Positions 1 to 10,213 of a stretch of 64,000 bases of DNA are shown piece after piece (position 1 is the first letter of the stretch; every line of letters starts with the position of its first letter). The notes beneath the pieces were generated by a model. That model was not told the origin of the DNA. It worked only from the letters and a program-made list of their open reading frames with translations, and searched no databases. Made by a program: the position numbers and the translations under genes. This DNA comes from Bacteroidota bacterium (GTDB lineage Bacteria > Bacteroidota > Ignavibacteria > Ignavibacteriales > Ignavibacteriaceae), in NCBI GenBank assembly GCA_022564295.1, contig JADFLR010000003.1, positions 1 through 64,000 on the forward strand, written 5' to 3'.

Positions 1-1
1 T

Positions 2-493
2 GTGCAGTTATGCACTGCCGTAATGCATTACGGTTTTAGAATAATTGATGACCTCGTTGAAGGATTAACAAACTGGATGGAATCGAAAGGATTTTTATCT
101 ATTGATGATTTCAAAGGTAAAGCTTTAGAACAAATTGAAGACTTCGGTAATTTTAATCTCTTGCATAAAACCGTTGCACGAATAGATCAATCAACTTGTA
201 TTCACTGTAATTTGTGTTATGTTGCCTGCGAAGATGGTGCTCATCAGTGTATAGATTTAACTCCAGAAAACGGAAACTATAAAACCGAAGTAAGAGAAGA
301 AGATTGCGTTGGTTGTTGTCTGTGTTCATTAGTTTGTCCTGTTGAGGGATGTATAGAAATGGTACGAGTTGATGATGAGTCTGAATCAAAATCGTGGAAT
401 GAATTGATGGCTGATTTTGAGAAGGAAGGTAAGGAGCCAAGCTGGCAAAATCTTGAAGATTTTAAAAAGAAACATGGAATCGTGATTCATTAG
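2..493 (+). CDS. preA: NAD-dependent dihydropyrimidine dehydrogenase subunit PreA, C-terminal part (5' truncated)
   Basis: The gene enters from the left edge, so its start is outside the window. The visible 163 residues begin with the conserved TIM-barrel end VQLCTAVMHYG and finish with two 4Fe-4S clusters of the CxxCxxC...C type (CIHCNLC and CVGCCLC), as in the C-terminal ferredoxin domain of PreA. PreA with PreT reduces uracil and thymine to their 5,6-dihydro forms. The next two plus-strand genes are dihydropyrimidinase and an NCS1 permease, which supports a reductive pyrimidine-degradation locus. PreT is not seen and may lie upstream. The product assignment is strong; the direction of the reaction in vivo is inferred. 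Confidence 0.88.
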   Translation: MQLCTAVMHYGFRIIDDLVEGLTNWMESKGFLSIDDFKGKALEQIEDFGNFNLLHKTVARIDQSTCIHCNLCYVACEDGAHQCIDLTPENGNYKTEVREEDCVGCCLCSLVCPVEGCIEMVRVDDESESKSWNELMADFEKEGKEPSWQNLEDFKKKHGIVIH

Positions 494-548
494 TAATATC
501 TTATTTCCATACCGCCATAGTTATTAAGCATGATTATGTTAGAGAACA

Positions 549-623
549 GTCATCCCGAACTTGTTTCGGGATTAATCAATTTATGTAAGTTTTTAGTAAG
601 ATGCTGAAACAAGTTCAGCATGA
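549..623. repeat. Pair of dispersed hairpin-type repeats
   Basis: Two short inverted repeats lie 30 bases apart: CCCGAACTTGTTTCGGG at 554-570 and TGCTGAAACAAGTTCAGCA at 602-620. They share the core GAAACAAGTTC in opposite orientation. A similar-looking element containing CTTCGACAAGCTCAG lies near 29.1 kb. They overlap the upstream in-frame ATG of the hydantoinase frame, which argues for the later start at 662. Function is unknown; I treat them as REP-like intergenic repeats. Confidence 0.5.
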
Positions 624-661
624 TCACAATAAGAATATTACAACAAATTAAGGGTGAAATT

Positions 662-2050
662 ATGTCAACATTAATAAAAAACGGTCGCATCATTACTGCT
701 GAACAAGATTATACAGCAGACATCTACATCGAAAAAGATAAAGTAACACTCATTGGGGAGAATTTAAAAAATCAAGCCGATAAAGTGATTGATGCAAAAA
801 AAAAATACGTAATTCCCGGAGGCATTGATGTTCACACTCATCTTGATATGCCGTTTGGAGGAACAACTTCAATTGATGATTTTGAATCCGGGACAAAAGC
901 CGCTGCATTTGGCGGTACTACGTGCCTTATAGATTTTGCAATCCAGGCAAAGGGAACACGAATTAGAGATGCGCTTGATATTTGGTGGGGAAAATCTCAA
1001 GGTAAAGCCACTATTGATTATGGACTGCATATGATTATAACCGACCTGCCGGATGCACATATGGAGGATTTGAGTGATATGGTAAATGAGGGTGTAACAA
1101 GTTTTAAACTCTTTATGGCTTATCCCGATGTGCTGATGGTAGATGATGCAACTATTTATAAGACTATGAAACATACATCAAAAACAGGTGCGCTGGTTTG
1201 TATGCATGCTGAAAACGGAAGTGTAATAGATCTTATTGTGCAGAAAGCACTTGCCGAAGGAAAAACAGCACCAATTTATCATGCACTTACCCGCCCTACT
1301 ACTGCTGAAGGTGAAGCAGTGAACAGAGCAATAGCCCTTGCTGAAATGGCGGGAGCTCCGGTTTACATTGTTCACCTTTCATCGAACGATGCACTTGAGA
1401 AAGTTGCCGAAGCAAGAGACAGGGGCTTGCCTGTTTATGCTGAAACTTGTCCCCAGTATCTTTTTCTTTCTTTGGATGATATGGGCAAAGACGGCTTTGA
1501 AGATGCCAAACTTGTATTCACTCCGCCGCTACGGGAAAAATGGCACCAGGATAAGTTGTGGGCAGGACTTCAAAAAAATACTTTGCAGATAGTCTCAACA
1601 GATCATTGTCCGTTCTGTTTTAAAGAGCAGAAAGAACTGGGCATTGATGACTTCACAAAAATTCCAAACGGAGGACCGGGTATTGAACATCGTTTGCAAT
1701 TGCTTTTTCAAGGTGGAGTAAACGAAGGGAGGATTTCAGTTAACAGATGGGTTGAGCTAACTTCAACTTCTCCGGCAAAAATGTTTGGACTATATCCGCG
1801 CAAAGGCACTATTGCAGTTGGTTCCGATGCCGATATTGTTATCTGGGATCCGGAATTCGAGCACACGTTATCTGTTCATACTCATCATATGCGCGTAGAC
1901 TATTCTATGTTTGAAGGAAAGAAAATAAAAGGTAATGCTGAGACAGTACTTTCCCGCGGTGAAGTAATTGTAGAGAATGAAAAATTCCTGGGTAATACCG
2001 GAAGAGGAAATTTTTTGAAAAGAGATACTTACGCCGGTGCGTGGGGGTAA
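662..2050 (+). CDS. hydA: Dihydropyrimidinase / D-hydantoinase
   Basis: Cyclic amidohydrolase that opens 5,6-dihydrouracil or dihydrothymine to the N-carbamoyl-beta-amino acid, the second step of reductive pyrimidine breakdown. The 462-residue protein has the expected length and the binuclear metal motifs: HTH at residues 58-60 within GGIDVHTHLD, the carbamylated lysine in TSFKLFMAYP, later histidines in MHAENG and YIVHLSS, and the aspartate in STDHCPF. I chose the ATG at 662 because it follows AGGGTGA at a good distance; an upstream in-frame ATG at 620 lies in a repeat. The gene sits between preA and an NCS1 permease. A phenylhydantoinase or allantoinase role is less likely but not excluded. 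Confidence 0.9.
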   Translation: MSTLIKNGRIITAEQDYTADIYIEKDKVTLIGENLKNQADKVIDAKKKYVIPGGIDVHTHLDMPFGGTTSIDDFESGTKAAAFGGTTCLIDFAIQAKGTRIRDALDIWWGKSQGKATIDYGLHMIITDLPDAHMEDLSDMVNEGVTSFKLFMAYPDVLMVDDATIYKTMKHTSKTGALVCMHAENGSVIDLIVQKALAEGKTAPIYHALTRPTTAEGEAVNRAIALAEMAGAPVYIVHLSSNDALEKVAEARDRGLPVYAETCPQYLFLSLDDMGKDGFEDAKLVFTPPLREKWHQDKLWAGLQKNTLQIVSTDHCPFCFKEQKELGIDDFTKIPNGGPGIEHRLQLLFQGGVNEGRISVNRWVELTSTSPAKMFGLYPRKGTIAVGSDADIVIWDPEFEHTLSVHTHHMRVDYSMFEGKKIKGNAETVLSRGEVIVENEKFLGNTGRGNFLKRDTYAGAWG

Positions 2051-2070
2051 ATGATTATTATATTTCTATT

Positions 2071-2227
2071 TGGGCTAAAGCCCATTTTCTCAGTTATTAT
2101 TATTCTCCCACGACTTAAAAGTCGTGGCTATTCAAAACCAACTATCAAATTAAATTATAATGAATTGCCTCGTCCTTTAGGACAGGGAGCATAGGATTTC
2201 TAGTAACTAATTCGGGTTTTAACCCAA
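2071..2227. repeat. Cluster of four spaced hairpin repeats
   Basis: Four inverted repeats follow each other in 157 bases: TGGGCTAAAGCCCA (2071), CCACGACTTAAAAGTCGTGG (2108), a CGTCC/GGACaG arm pair around 2168-2187, and TTCGGGTTTTAACCCAA (2211). Each has a short TTTA- or TTAA-like loop. The block fills most of the gap between the hydantoinase and permease genes. The regular spacing suggests one composite dispersed repeat unit rather than a terminator. Function is unknown. Confidence 0.55.
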
Positions 2228-2280
2228 CAACTTATCAATTTATTATCGATCAAAAAGTAATACTATTTAGAAGGAATTAA

Positions 2281-3705
2281 ATGAGCCACTTTATTGATAC
2301 CGAGCTTATAGAAACCGACGTCACTTCCATTGCAGACCAAAAATTAATTAATAGAGATTTATCTCCCACAAAAATTTCCGAACGCTCCTGGGGAACTTAC
2401 GCCATCGCTGCGCTCTGGATTGGAATGAGTGTAAATATTCCTACTTATATGTTGGCAAGCGGATTAATTGCCGGAGGTATGAATTGGTGGCAGGCATTGA
2501 TGACAATAGGACTTGGCAATTTAATTGTATTGATCCCGATGGTTTTAAATGCACACGCCGGAACAAAATACGGTATCCCCTTCCCCGTTCTTGCGAGGGC
2601 TTCATTCGGAACAAAGGGTTCTAATATACCCGCACTCCTTCGCGCTATTGTTGCTTGCGGATGGTTTGGTATTCAAACTTGGATTGGGGGACAAGCAATT
2701 AATTCGTTAATAATTATAATTCTTCCTGAATGGGCTGTTTTTTCGTGGGGTCCCGGAATTGGCTTTATGCTTTTTTGGGCAATGAATGTTTACTTTATTG
2801 TTAAAGGAATTGAATCAATAAAATGGCTTGAATCTTACGGCGCACCGTTTTTGCTTTTAGTCGGTTTGGGATTACTTACCTGGGCTTATGTTAACGCAGG
2901 CGGGTTTGGTCCAATTTTAAGCCAGCCAAGTAAATTTACAACTACCGGTGAGTTTTGGAAATTCTTCATTCCATCATTAACGGGGATGGTTGGATTTTGG
3001 GCAACACTTTCACTAAACATTCCTGATTTCACACGATATGCAAAGAGCCAGAAATCTCAAATGATTGGACAAGCATTGGGTCTACCACCTGCAATGATTT
3101 TATTTTCTTTTATCGGTATAGCTGTTACATCTGCAACAGTAATTATTTTTGGCGAAGCAATTTGGGATCCTGTTGCACTCCTATCAAGGTTTGAAAGCTC
3201 TGTTGTTGTTGCAATATCATTATTTTCACTTATCATCGCAACTTTAACTACAAACATTGCTGCAAATGTTGTATCACCCGCAAACGATTTTGCCAACTTA
3301 TCACCGAAGCATATCAATTTTGTAAAAGGAGGTTTGATAACTGCAGTAGTTGGAATAATGATGATGCCGTGGAAACTTCTCTCAGATTACAGCGCTTATA
3401 TTTTCGGATGGCTTATCGGCTACTCAAGTTTTCTTGGACCAATTGCCGGTATTTTAATTTGCGATTATTTCATCATCAGAAAAAGAAAACTAAACGCAAA
3501 AGATCTCTACGATCCCAAAGGAGATTATACTTACAATAAAGGCTTTAATTTAAAAGCAGTGTATGCACTTGTTGCCGGAGTATTTATAGCTTTAATTGGA
3601 TTAATTATTCCTGAAGTAAGTTTTTTATATGATTATGCATGGTTTGTTGGCTTTGCAGTTGCGTTTATACTTTATTGGATTTTGATGGAGAAACATAATA
3701 AATGA
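2281..3705 (+). CDS. NCS1-family nucleobase/hydantoin:cation symporter
   Basis: Inner-membrane transporter of 474 residues with about 12 hydrophobic segments. NCS1 signatures are visible: the N-terminal DLSPT...RSWGTYAIAALW stretch, GWFGIQTWIGGQAIN (the Mhp1-like substrate-site helix with conserved Trp and Gln), a GFWATLSLNIPDFTRYAK helix region and NIAANVVSPANDFANL. The family imports hydantoins, uracil, allantoin or cytosine with Na+ or H+. Placement directly after preA and the hydantoinase suggests uptake of a pyrimidine or hydantoin. The exact substrate cannot be read from the sequence. An AGAAGGAAT ribosome-binding region precedes the ATG. Confidence 0.88.
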   Translation: MSHFIDTELIETDVTSIADQKLINRDLSPTKISERSWGTYAIAALWIGMSVNIPTYMLASGLIAGGMNWWQALMTIGLGNLIVLIPMVLNAHAGTKYGIPFPVLARASFGTKGSNIPALLRAIVACGWFGIQTWIGGQAINSLIIIILPEWAVFSWGPGIGFMLFWAMNVYFIVKGIESIKWLESYGAPFLLLVGLGLLTWAYVNAGGFGPILSQPSKFTTTGEFWKFFIPSLTGMVGFWATLSLNIPDFTRYAKSQKSQMIGQALGLPPAMILFSFIGIAVTSATVIIFGEAIWDPVALLSRFESSVVVAISLFSLIIATLTTNIAANVVSPANDFANLSPKHINFVKGGLITAVVGIMMMPWKLLSDYSAYIFGWLIGYSSFLGPIAGILICDYFIIRKRKLNAKDLYDPKGDYTYNKGFNLKAVYALVAGVFIALIGLIIPEVSFLYDYAWFVGFAVAFILYWILMEKHNK

Positions 3706-3765
3706 TTTAATGATTCCAACCCAATTTCCTATGAAAAAATTTAATAATCTAATTTTGCTGTTAAG

Positions 3766-3796
3766 ACAAAAAAAGTGTGTTGAATACACCTTTTAA
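3766..3796. terminator. Possible bidirectional terminator
   Basis: An A-rich arm, GTGT, a short loop, ACACC and a T-rich arm form an imperfect hairpin flanked by A and T tracts on both sides. It lies in the 99-base gap between the convergent permease and macroglobulin genes, where a shared terminator is expected. The stem has one bulge. Confidence 0.4.
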
Positions 3797-3804
3797 AAAT
3801 GTAA

Positions 3805-6800
3805 CTATTCAACTTTAACTCTCACACCCTCCGAATGACTTGCAAACTCTGGGGCGTACATACACTGCATTGTTGTAATGCCGTTTGAGAAATCTCCCTT
3901 ATGGGTTACCCTTAGAGGATACTCAAATACATACGTTCCCTTTGGTAATCTATCCATAAAGAAGTTTGTAGCAGCATCGCGTGTGTTTTCGTAATAGTAC
4001 AAGCCATCCTGGTACTTATGAGTTGAAAGGACATTAATAGGTTCAAATCCGGAAGCACGCATATCTTTCAGGTGAACAAATTCCATATCCCTGTCAACTC
4101 TTATTTCAATCCTTACTTTTATCAAATCACCCGGTTTTAGTTTTGTATCATCTGTTACAGGAGTTATTTTCTTACCCGTATCAGAATCAAGTTCAAGGAA
4201 TAACTGCTTCTTAATACTAAGCGGGGTTTCGCTCGGTGTTATCTTATCGAGCTGTTCATAATACTGCCAGTAGAGTGAGCCCCACGCAACAACGTTGTTA
4301 TTATTGGTTACGGTAACTTCTCCCATCTCAGGTTTTATTTCTTCGCCTTTCCAGGATGTTTTAAAGTAGCCCGTTCCGGCTTCAATATGAATTTCCGGAT
4401 TGTTGTAAAGATCAATCAATTGCCCGCCAATTTTTATATCAGGCAATTTGGAATCAGCAAGCCAGTTTGTACCTCTTAAAAGAAGTGCGTAGCATGCTTC
4501 GGCTGTTGCTTTGGTTGTTTTCCAATCCTGTACTTGTTTTTGTTTTAACAGCCATACCTTCAATAAATCAACAGATTCCTGGTCTTTAGAAATTTCATCA
4601 ATTGCTTCAATGAGCAAGGCTTGTGTTTCAATGGGTGCCTGATACCACCACCATCCCCATTCCTCCTTAAAGTACATTCCCATCTCGTCATTAAATACTG
4701 CATTCTCAATTATCGATTTGATTATACTTTTTGCTGTCTTAGCATCATACATCCTGTAAAGTGCAAGCGCTATCATAGCCTGCATATATTTATTGTTGCT
4801 CAGCCAGTATGTTTGTGCCTGCCATTTCCAGTAATCGAATGCTTCTTTATGTTTTTCATCAACAGGAATATCGAGGTAGTAGCTTCTTCCGTAAAGATAC
4901 TGCGCCTGTATGTAACCGATATGTTTCTTCTTCATATTTACACCGCTTCTCTTTAGGCGTTCATAATCTTCATACATTCTTACATCGGTATAGAGAACTG
5001 CCTTCGTCAGCATCTCCCAGGTTCTGCTATTCTCCCTTATATCTTTTATACCAAGTCGTTCAAGATGTCCCATTCCAACAACAATGTATTGTGTAATGAA
5101 CCTGTTTTCAGGTAATCCCGCGAACCAGGGCCATCCGCCATTTGAATACTGATTTTCTTGCAGTTGACGTTCTGCTCTTTCCAGTTCATTCGCCATTCTG
5201 GTAAGATCAAACAGAAGTCCTACTCTTCGTTTTCGTTCAGATTCATCCAGTGCATCCAGAACCCACGGTGTTTCTTCCAGCAATGCGTACTTTAATTCCT
5301 GGTTCTTCTCAAGATTTGAAAGAAGAGCATCTTTATCAATTTCTTTCCACTTATCAAAAACAGCTTTGATCTTGGGACTTGAGTTTGCTATATGTGTAGC
5401 AATACTGTTGGCATAAAAACGGTTGAAAATCTGCTCACTGCACTCATAAGGAAATTCCATCATATACGGTAATGCCTGTATTGCATACCAAGCAGGATTT
5501 GCAGTGAATTCAAGTGTAAGATTGTAATTCTGTAATGTTGATGAATTATTATTCATCAGCTTATCGAGTATAAAGGTTTTTGTCTGGTTCCCCATTATAG
5601 GAAGCGGAAGAGTTTCAGTAACGAGCATTCTGTTTAAAAGAACAGGAAGTGCATTTTCTTCACCATCACTAAACTTCCCTGATTTTGCAATTACCCTGTA
5701 AACAATCGCATCAGCTTTTCCTAAAGGAACTTTTAATCTCCAGCTTAATCCTGCGCTAAGATTCTTTTCAACAGTGAATGATTTTACGTTATCCATGTTC
5801 TCAAACAAACCGTCTATCGGTTTCATCGTGAATGCATCAAATAATTGCAATGTAGCAGAACCGGATAGTGAATGATCTGAAAGGTTGCTCACCTTTGCCG
5901 TGAAGTAAATCTCATCCCCTTCTCTTAAAAATCTCGGAGGATTTGGCTGTATCATCAAATCTTTTTGTGTAACTGTTTCGCTATAAACAATGCCGCTCTT
6001 AAGATCTTTTGTAAAGGCAAAGCCCATAAACTTCCATCGTGTTAAAGCTTCCGGTGCAGTGAAAGAAATTACTATCTCGCCGTGCTCGTTTGTTCTTAAT
6101 TCAGGATAGAAGAAAGCAGTTTCATTTAGATTTTTTCTGATGGGCACATCTTCGAAGGAAGTTTCTGCAATATTATTTTTTTCTAACGGAGAAGCTGTTT
6201 TATAACTATCTTTTTTATTCTTTCCACCTACTAAGTCACGACTAATCTCATTAGATTCTTTTTCTTCCATAACAACAGATTGCAAGGACATATCATCGAC
6301 ATAACCCTCACTTCGCATTTTATAATATCTGCCATTGCTGTATCCATATCCATAAAAATAAAACCCAAAGGTGTTGATGTATGGATAATATAAATATGGC
6401 CGTGTAAGATAATTATTCCATCCTTCTTCATAATAGTTTGAACTGAGAATCTGGAATGAGTTATCTGTTGTCCAGTTCAATCGTGAATGATAATACGGAT
6501 AAACATTAAAGCCCCAATAGTTTGCAGCAAATGCATCGAGGGAAGCATCGTACATCGAAGCAAGCAGCTCCGCAGCTAATGCATCTCCGTTTGGTCCTGT
6601 AATTTTTAACTTCCATTCTTCGTCAGTTCCGGGAAGAATTTTATTTCTGAAAGTTTCGAATGTAATATTAAGATACTTGTTTGTCCACGGAACAGAAATG
6701 ACGTTTGTTAAAGTATGGTTTTGATTATTAACAGTTAGAGTTACATGCACAACCACGTTTCCGCGGTAATATTCTTTAATCGGTATCTCTATCTTTTTCT

Positions 6801-9800
6801 GTTCATCATCTAAAGTGATCCATTCTTTTTTAATTATTTTTGCATCGTATTCAAGTTCGTAAAGTACTTTCACACCTTCCTCAGCAGAACCGATATAAAG
6901 TTTTGCAATTTCTCCCGGCTCGTAGCTTCTAGGCTCAATATATATCCAGCTTGCCTCTCTTAACGGCGTTTTATCTGAGTCAGGATCAAATAAAGTAAAA
7001 TATTTTATAAGCTCAACCGGGGTTCCGTTTTTATCTTTTGTCCTAAGTGTAACCACATACTTACCTGGATCCCAATTATTTTGATCTCCAAAAGTTATAA
7101 ATGAACTATCTGTTGTTGTAAAGCTTGTTTTAAAAACCACTTTTTCTTTTTCCCAATTGAAGAATTGATTTTCTTCATCATAAACATCATGAGCAAAGCT
7201 TTCATAAAAATCTTCTTCTGTTAAAAGAAATTTATCAGGTATTGTCCACAATCTGTTTCTAAAAATCCTCGATGGTGATTTTAGTCTATATACATTAATA
7301 GAAACCTTTGCGGATTCAAACTGCCCATTCAGGTTTGTAGTTGAAACTGAATAGTTTGCAATTGAATCACTTCTGATTATTTGAGGAAGATTAACACTGG
7401 CTACCAAAGCAACATAACCAGCACTCACATAAGTCTGCGCAGAATGTGTCTCACCCGTTACATCCACAACATCTGCGTAAACAGTGTAATTAAAAACAGG
7501 GTTCGTTTCCCTTGGAATTGAAAGATCAGGAATAAGATCGAATTCAACTTTAAATTTTCCCTCCTTATCAGTTCTGGTTACGCCGTTTGTGATTTCCATT
7601 TGAGTGTTATTTCCCCAGTACCAGTTATAATAACTTCTGAACCAATAGTAGTAATAAGGGAAGGAAACATTTCGTACAACACGATATTTAACATCTACGT
7701 CATTCAGGTTTGCACCGGAGTAAGTTTTGGCATATCCGCTTGCGGTTACTTCATCATTTAATGAATAACTTCCTTTAACCGGTTCAAACTTAACTTCGAA
7801 TTTAGGACGTTTATATTCTTCAACCCTGAAGTATTGAGAACCGACCTCATTCATTATATAATACTGTCCACCAATCTTACCAAAGGGAATTGTAAACTGT
7901 CCGTTAAATGTTCCGTATTCATTCGTTGTTAAAGTAACATCTGATATCTTCTGGCTGTTTGCATCATAAAAAGTAACAGTTGTTTTTTTATCAGTAATTA
8001 TTTCGTGATATTTCTTTCCATCTGTATCAATCATCAGTCCTTTGAAATAAACAACCTGTCCGGGTCTGTAAATCGCCCTGTCGAGATAAAAGAAGGTTGT
8101 TGTTCGTCTTCCTAAATTATCATCATAATAGTAGGAGTAATAATTTTGTGATTCGAAACGATCATCATCATCAGTAAAAACGACTTTGTAGTTATTGTAT
8201 TGATTTTCCTCTTTTTTAAACTCAAATAAACCTTCATTGTTTGTTTTACCGCTGGCTAATTCAAAGAATTGATATTCCCTGTCGTCCGGGACGTATTTCT
8301 GTACAAACACTTCAACATCGATACCTGAAAGTGGATGACCTGTTTCCCTGTGTAATGCATAAAACTGAACAGCATTCTCTCCCATTTCTCTTCTTACATA
8401 ACTAATATTCGAAACCCAGGTTTTTCCATATCCAACTGCATTTTTTATGTAACTGAAATTTTTATCAGTCGCAACAAGAATCAGGTACCGCCCGTATGGT
8501 AGTGCAGGCAGTTTTATTTCCACACTATGATTCTGGTAATCTGTATCATCGGGAAGATTGAGAGACCACTCCCTGGTCGGTTTCTGCTTAACATAAAGTT
8601 GAATAAGCTGTTGCGCATTTAAATTCTTTTCCTTTTTCTCTAAAGATTCATTCCATGGAATCACTCTTATAAAAACCTTGTTAACATTTTTATAAGATAT
8701 TAGTGAACGGAATGGCTTGTTTGGAATGTTTCCGTATTCGGTTTGAAATCTTAAACTCTTTTGTAATATCGTATTCTGCAGCCATCGGCATTCCTGTGCA
8801 CCAAAAGTATCGGGAAACTTTTCAATTGCGGTGTTGCAGATTTCAAGAGCTTTTTTAATTTCCCATTTATGTATGTCAGATACAGATGCGTTATACTTTA
8901 CTCCTTCATCGTAATAATATTTTGCTTTGTTGAACGATATGAGAGAAGAATATGGAACATCGCTATACTGTTCTTCCAGTTTTATAATAGCAGAAATGTA
9001 TGAGCTGTTTTTTGCTGTGTTAACACTGTTCCTTCTTACAAAATTTAACCTCGCAAGATCAACATCTATCAACGCATCTTTTTCATCATCATCAAGATGA
9101 AATTCGATAAGTTTTTGAAAAAGATTTATTGCATAAAATTTTAATGAGAGAGAATCTTTAGTCGTGTAATTGTTATCAACAAAATCTTCCGCTGAAGAAA
9201 AATCATCAGGATTGTTCAATTCAAATTTGTAAACAGGATCCGTTACGGAAGCTTCATCATTTATATAAAATGAGAGCGCATTATGTGCAAGCAGATCAAA
9301 CAAAGATGGGCGCAGGTAAGCTTGTGCAGAGTGATTGTAATATAAAATATCCTCAAATTCTTTAATGGATATTAACTTTAAGCTATCACTTTTTTCTAAT
9401 GATGCATGATAATTTTTTACAATTTCCCTTATAAGATGGGGAAGATCCCATGTTTGAAAATCATTGTTATCAAAATTTATTGTTTCAGTTCGTTGCTGAA
9501 ACCTGTAACGGTTATTCTGATAATACTGCCAGTAAGTATTCGCGAGAATTGATTTTAAGATGGCATTAGCAGGAAAAGAAGAACTGTCTATTTCCTCTGT
9601 AATATCATTAATTATTTTTATGTGGCTGTTCTCTTCAGTGTAGTTTGTAAATCTTAATTTATAGTATAGTGATTTTATGATCTGTGGTTGGTTGTTTTCT
9701 TCTTTAGCCATTTTATATATATCTTCAACTATTCCCAGCGCCGAACGTGTGAGCCCTTCATTTACAAGGGAATCTACTTTGTGCCACGCGGCTTTGTAAT

Positions 9801-9927
9801 CATCACCAAAATTATAATGTATCACTTCAGTATGATTAAATATTTTTATATCAGGAACAAGACCGATGAATGAATATAATAAAACCGCAATAGGAATAAG
9901 TAAGAAGAATCTTTTTTTATTTTTCAT
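3805..9927 (-). CDS. Large bacterial alpha-2-macroglobulin family protein with thioester
   Basis: A 2040-residue envelope protein. Residues 7-24 form an N-terminal hydrophobic signal or anchor with no lipobox cysteine. The first roughly 450 residues are helical and repeat-like. The MG2 signature YRPGQVVYFKG follows near residue 620, and the macroglobulin core (LRTNEHGEIVISFTAPEALT) is near residue 1280. The thioester motif is CSEQ with Cys at residue 1496, followed by the alpha/alpha-toroid thioester domain and the receptor-like C-terminus. Bacterial homologues trap proteases at the cell surface or in the periplasm. Many bacterial copies sit beside pbpC; this one stands alone. Partial MG2-type surface roles are an alternative. 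The family call is firm, the target protease unknown. Confidence 0.88.
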   Translation of the reverse strand: MKNKKRFFLLIPIAVLLYSFIGLVPDIKIFNHTEVIHYNFGDDYKAAWHKVDSLVNEGLTRSALGIVEDIYKMAKEENNQPQIIKSLYYKLRFTNYTEENSHIKIINDITEEIDSSSFPANAILKSILANTYWQYYQNNRYRFQQRTETINFDNNDFQTWDLPHLIREIVKNYHASLEKSDSLKLISIKEFEDILYYNHSAQAYLRPSLFDLLAHNALSFYINDEASVTDPVYKFELNNPDDFSSAEDFVDNNYTTKDSLSLKFYAINLFQKLIEFHLDDDEKDALIDVDLARLNFVRRNSVNTAKNSSYISAIIKLEEQYSDVPYSSLISFNKAKYYYDEGVKYNASVSDIHKWEIKKALEICNTAIEKFPDTFGAQECRWLQNTILQKSLRFQTEYGNIPNKPFRSLISYKNVNKVFIRVIPWNESLEKKEKNLNAQQLIQLYVKQKPTREWSLNLPDDTDYQNHSVEIKLPALPYGRYLILVATDKNFSYIKNAVGYGKTWVSNISYVRREMGENAVQFYALHRETGHPLSGIDVEVFVQKYVPDDREYQFFELASGKTNNEGLFEFKKEENQYNNYKVVFTDDDDRFESQNYYSYYYDDNLGRRTTTFFYLDRAIYRPGQVVYFKGLMIDTDGKKYHEIITDKKTTVTFYDANSQKISDVTLTTNEYGTFNGQFTIPFGKIGGQYYIMNEVGSQYFRVEEYKRPKFEVKFEPVKGSYSLNDEVTASGYAKTYSGANLNDVDVKYRVVRNVSFPYYYYWFRSYYNWYWGNNTQMEITNGVTRTDKEGKFKVEFDLIPDLSIPRETNPVFNYTVYADVVDVTGETHSAQTYVSAGYVALVASVNLPQIIRSDSIANYSVSTTNLNGQFESAKVSINVYRLKSPSRIFRNRLWTIPDKFLLTEEDFYESFAHDVYDEENQFFNWEKEKVVFKTSFTTTDSSFITFGDQNNWDPGKYVVTLRTKDKNGTPVELIKYFTLFDPDSDKTPLREASWIYIEPRSYEPGEIAKLYIGSAEEGVKVLYELEYDAKIIKKEWITLDDEQKKIEIPIKEYYRGNVVVHVTLTVNNQNHTLTNVISVPWTNKYLNITFETFRNKILPGTDEEWKLKITGPNGDALAAELLASMYDASLDAFAANYWGFNVYPYYHSRLNWTTDNSFQILSSNYYEEGWNNYLTRPYLYYPYINTFGFYFYGYGYSNGRYYKMRSEGYVDDMSLQSVVMEEKESNEISRDLVGGKNKKDSYKTASPLEKNNIAETSFEDVPIRKNLNETAFFYPELRTNEHGEIVISFTAPEALTRWKFMGFAFTKDLKSGIVYSETVTQKDLMIQPNPPRFLREGDEIYFTAKVSNLSDHSLSGSATLQLFDAFTMKPIDGLFENMDNVKSFTVEKNLSAGLSWRLKVPLGKADAIVYRVIAKSGKFSDGEENALPVLLNRMLVTETLPLPIMGNQTKTFILDKLMNNNSSTLQNYNLTLEFTANPAWYAIQALPYMMEFPYECSEQIFNRFYANSIATHIANSSPKIKAVFDKWKEIDKDALLSNLEKNQELKYALLEETPWVLDALDESERKRRVGLLFDLTRMANELERAERQLQENQYSNGGWPWFAGLPENRFITQYIVVGMGHLERLGIKDIRENSRTWEMLTKAVLYTDVRMYEDYERLKRSGVNMKKKHIGYIQAQYLYGRSYYLDIPVDEKHKEAFDYWKWQAQTYWLSNNKYMQAMIALALYRMYDAKTAKSIIKSIIENAVFNDEMGMYFKEEWGWWWYQAPIETQALLIEAIDEISKDQESVDLLKVWLLKQKQVQDWKTTKATAEACYALLLRGTNWLADSKLPDIKIGGQLIDLYNNPEIHIEAGTGYFKTSWKGEEIKPEMGEVTVTNNNNVVAWGSLYWQYYEQLDKITPSETPLSIKKQLFLELDSDTGKKITPVTDDTKLKPGDLIKVRIEIRVDRDMEFVHLKDMRASGFEPINVLSTHKYQDGLYYYENTRDAATNFFMDRLPKGTYVFEYPLRVTHKGDFSNGITTMQCMYAPEFASHSEGVRVKVE

Positions 9928-10213
9928 GCTAAGAACCCTTTGTTAATTTAATGTGTCATTTATCCTGAATAGCAACCCTTCCTATATAACACAAGTGATT
10001 TTACTTTCTATACTAGATTTGGTTCCCTAATAATATATTTTTATTTAGATATTCTTAAATATGACATGCTTAATAGTAATAAAATCAAGCACTATCCGGT
10101 AAATATTCGAAATCCCAATTGTGCGATTTTTCTTACTATTACTTATTTCACTTCTTTTAATTATTCTCAGTAATTTAATTACGTATAAAAAATAATTAAC
10201 AATTACTAATATA

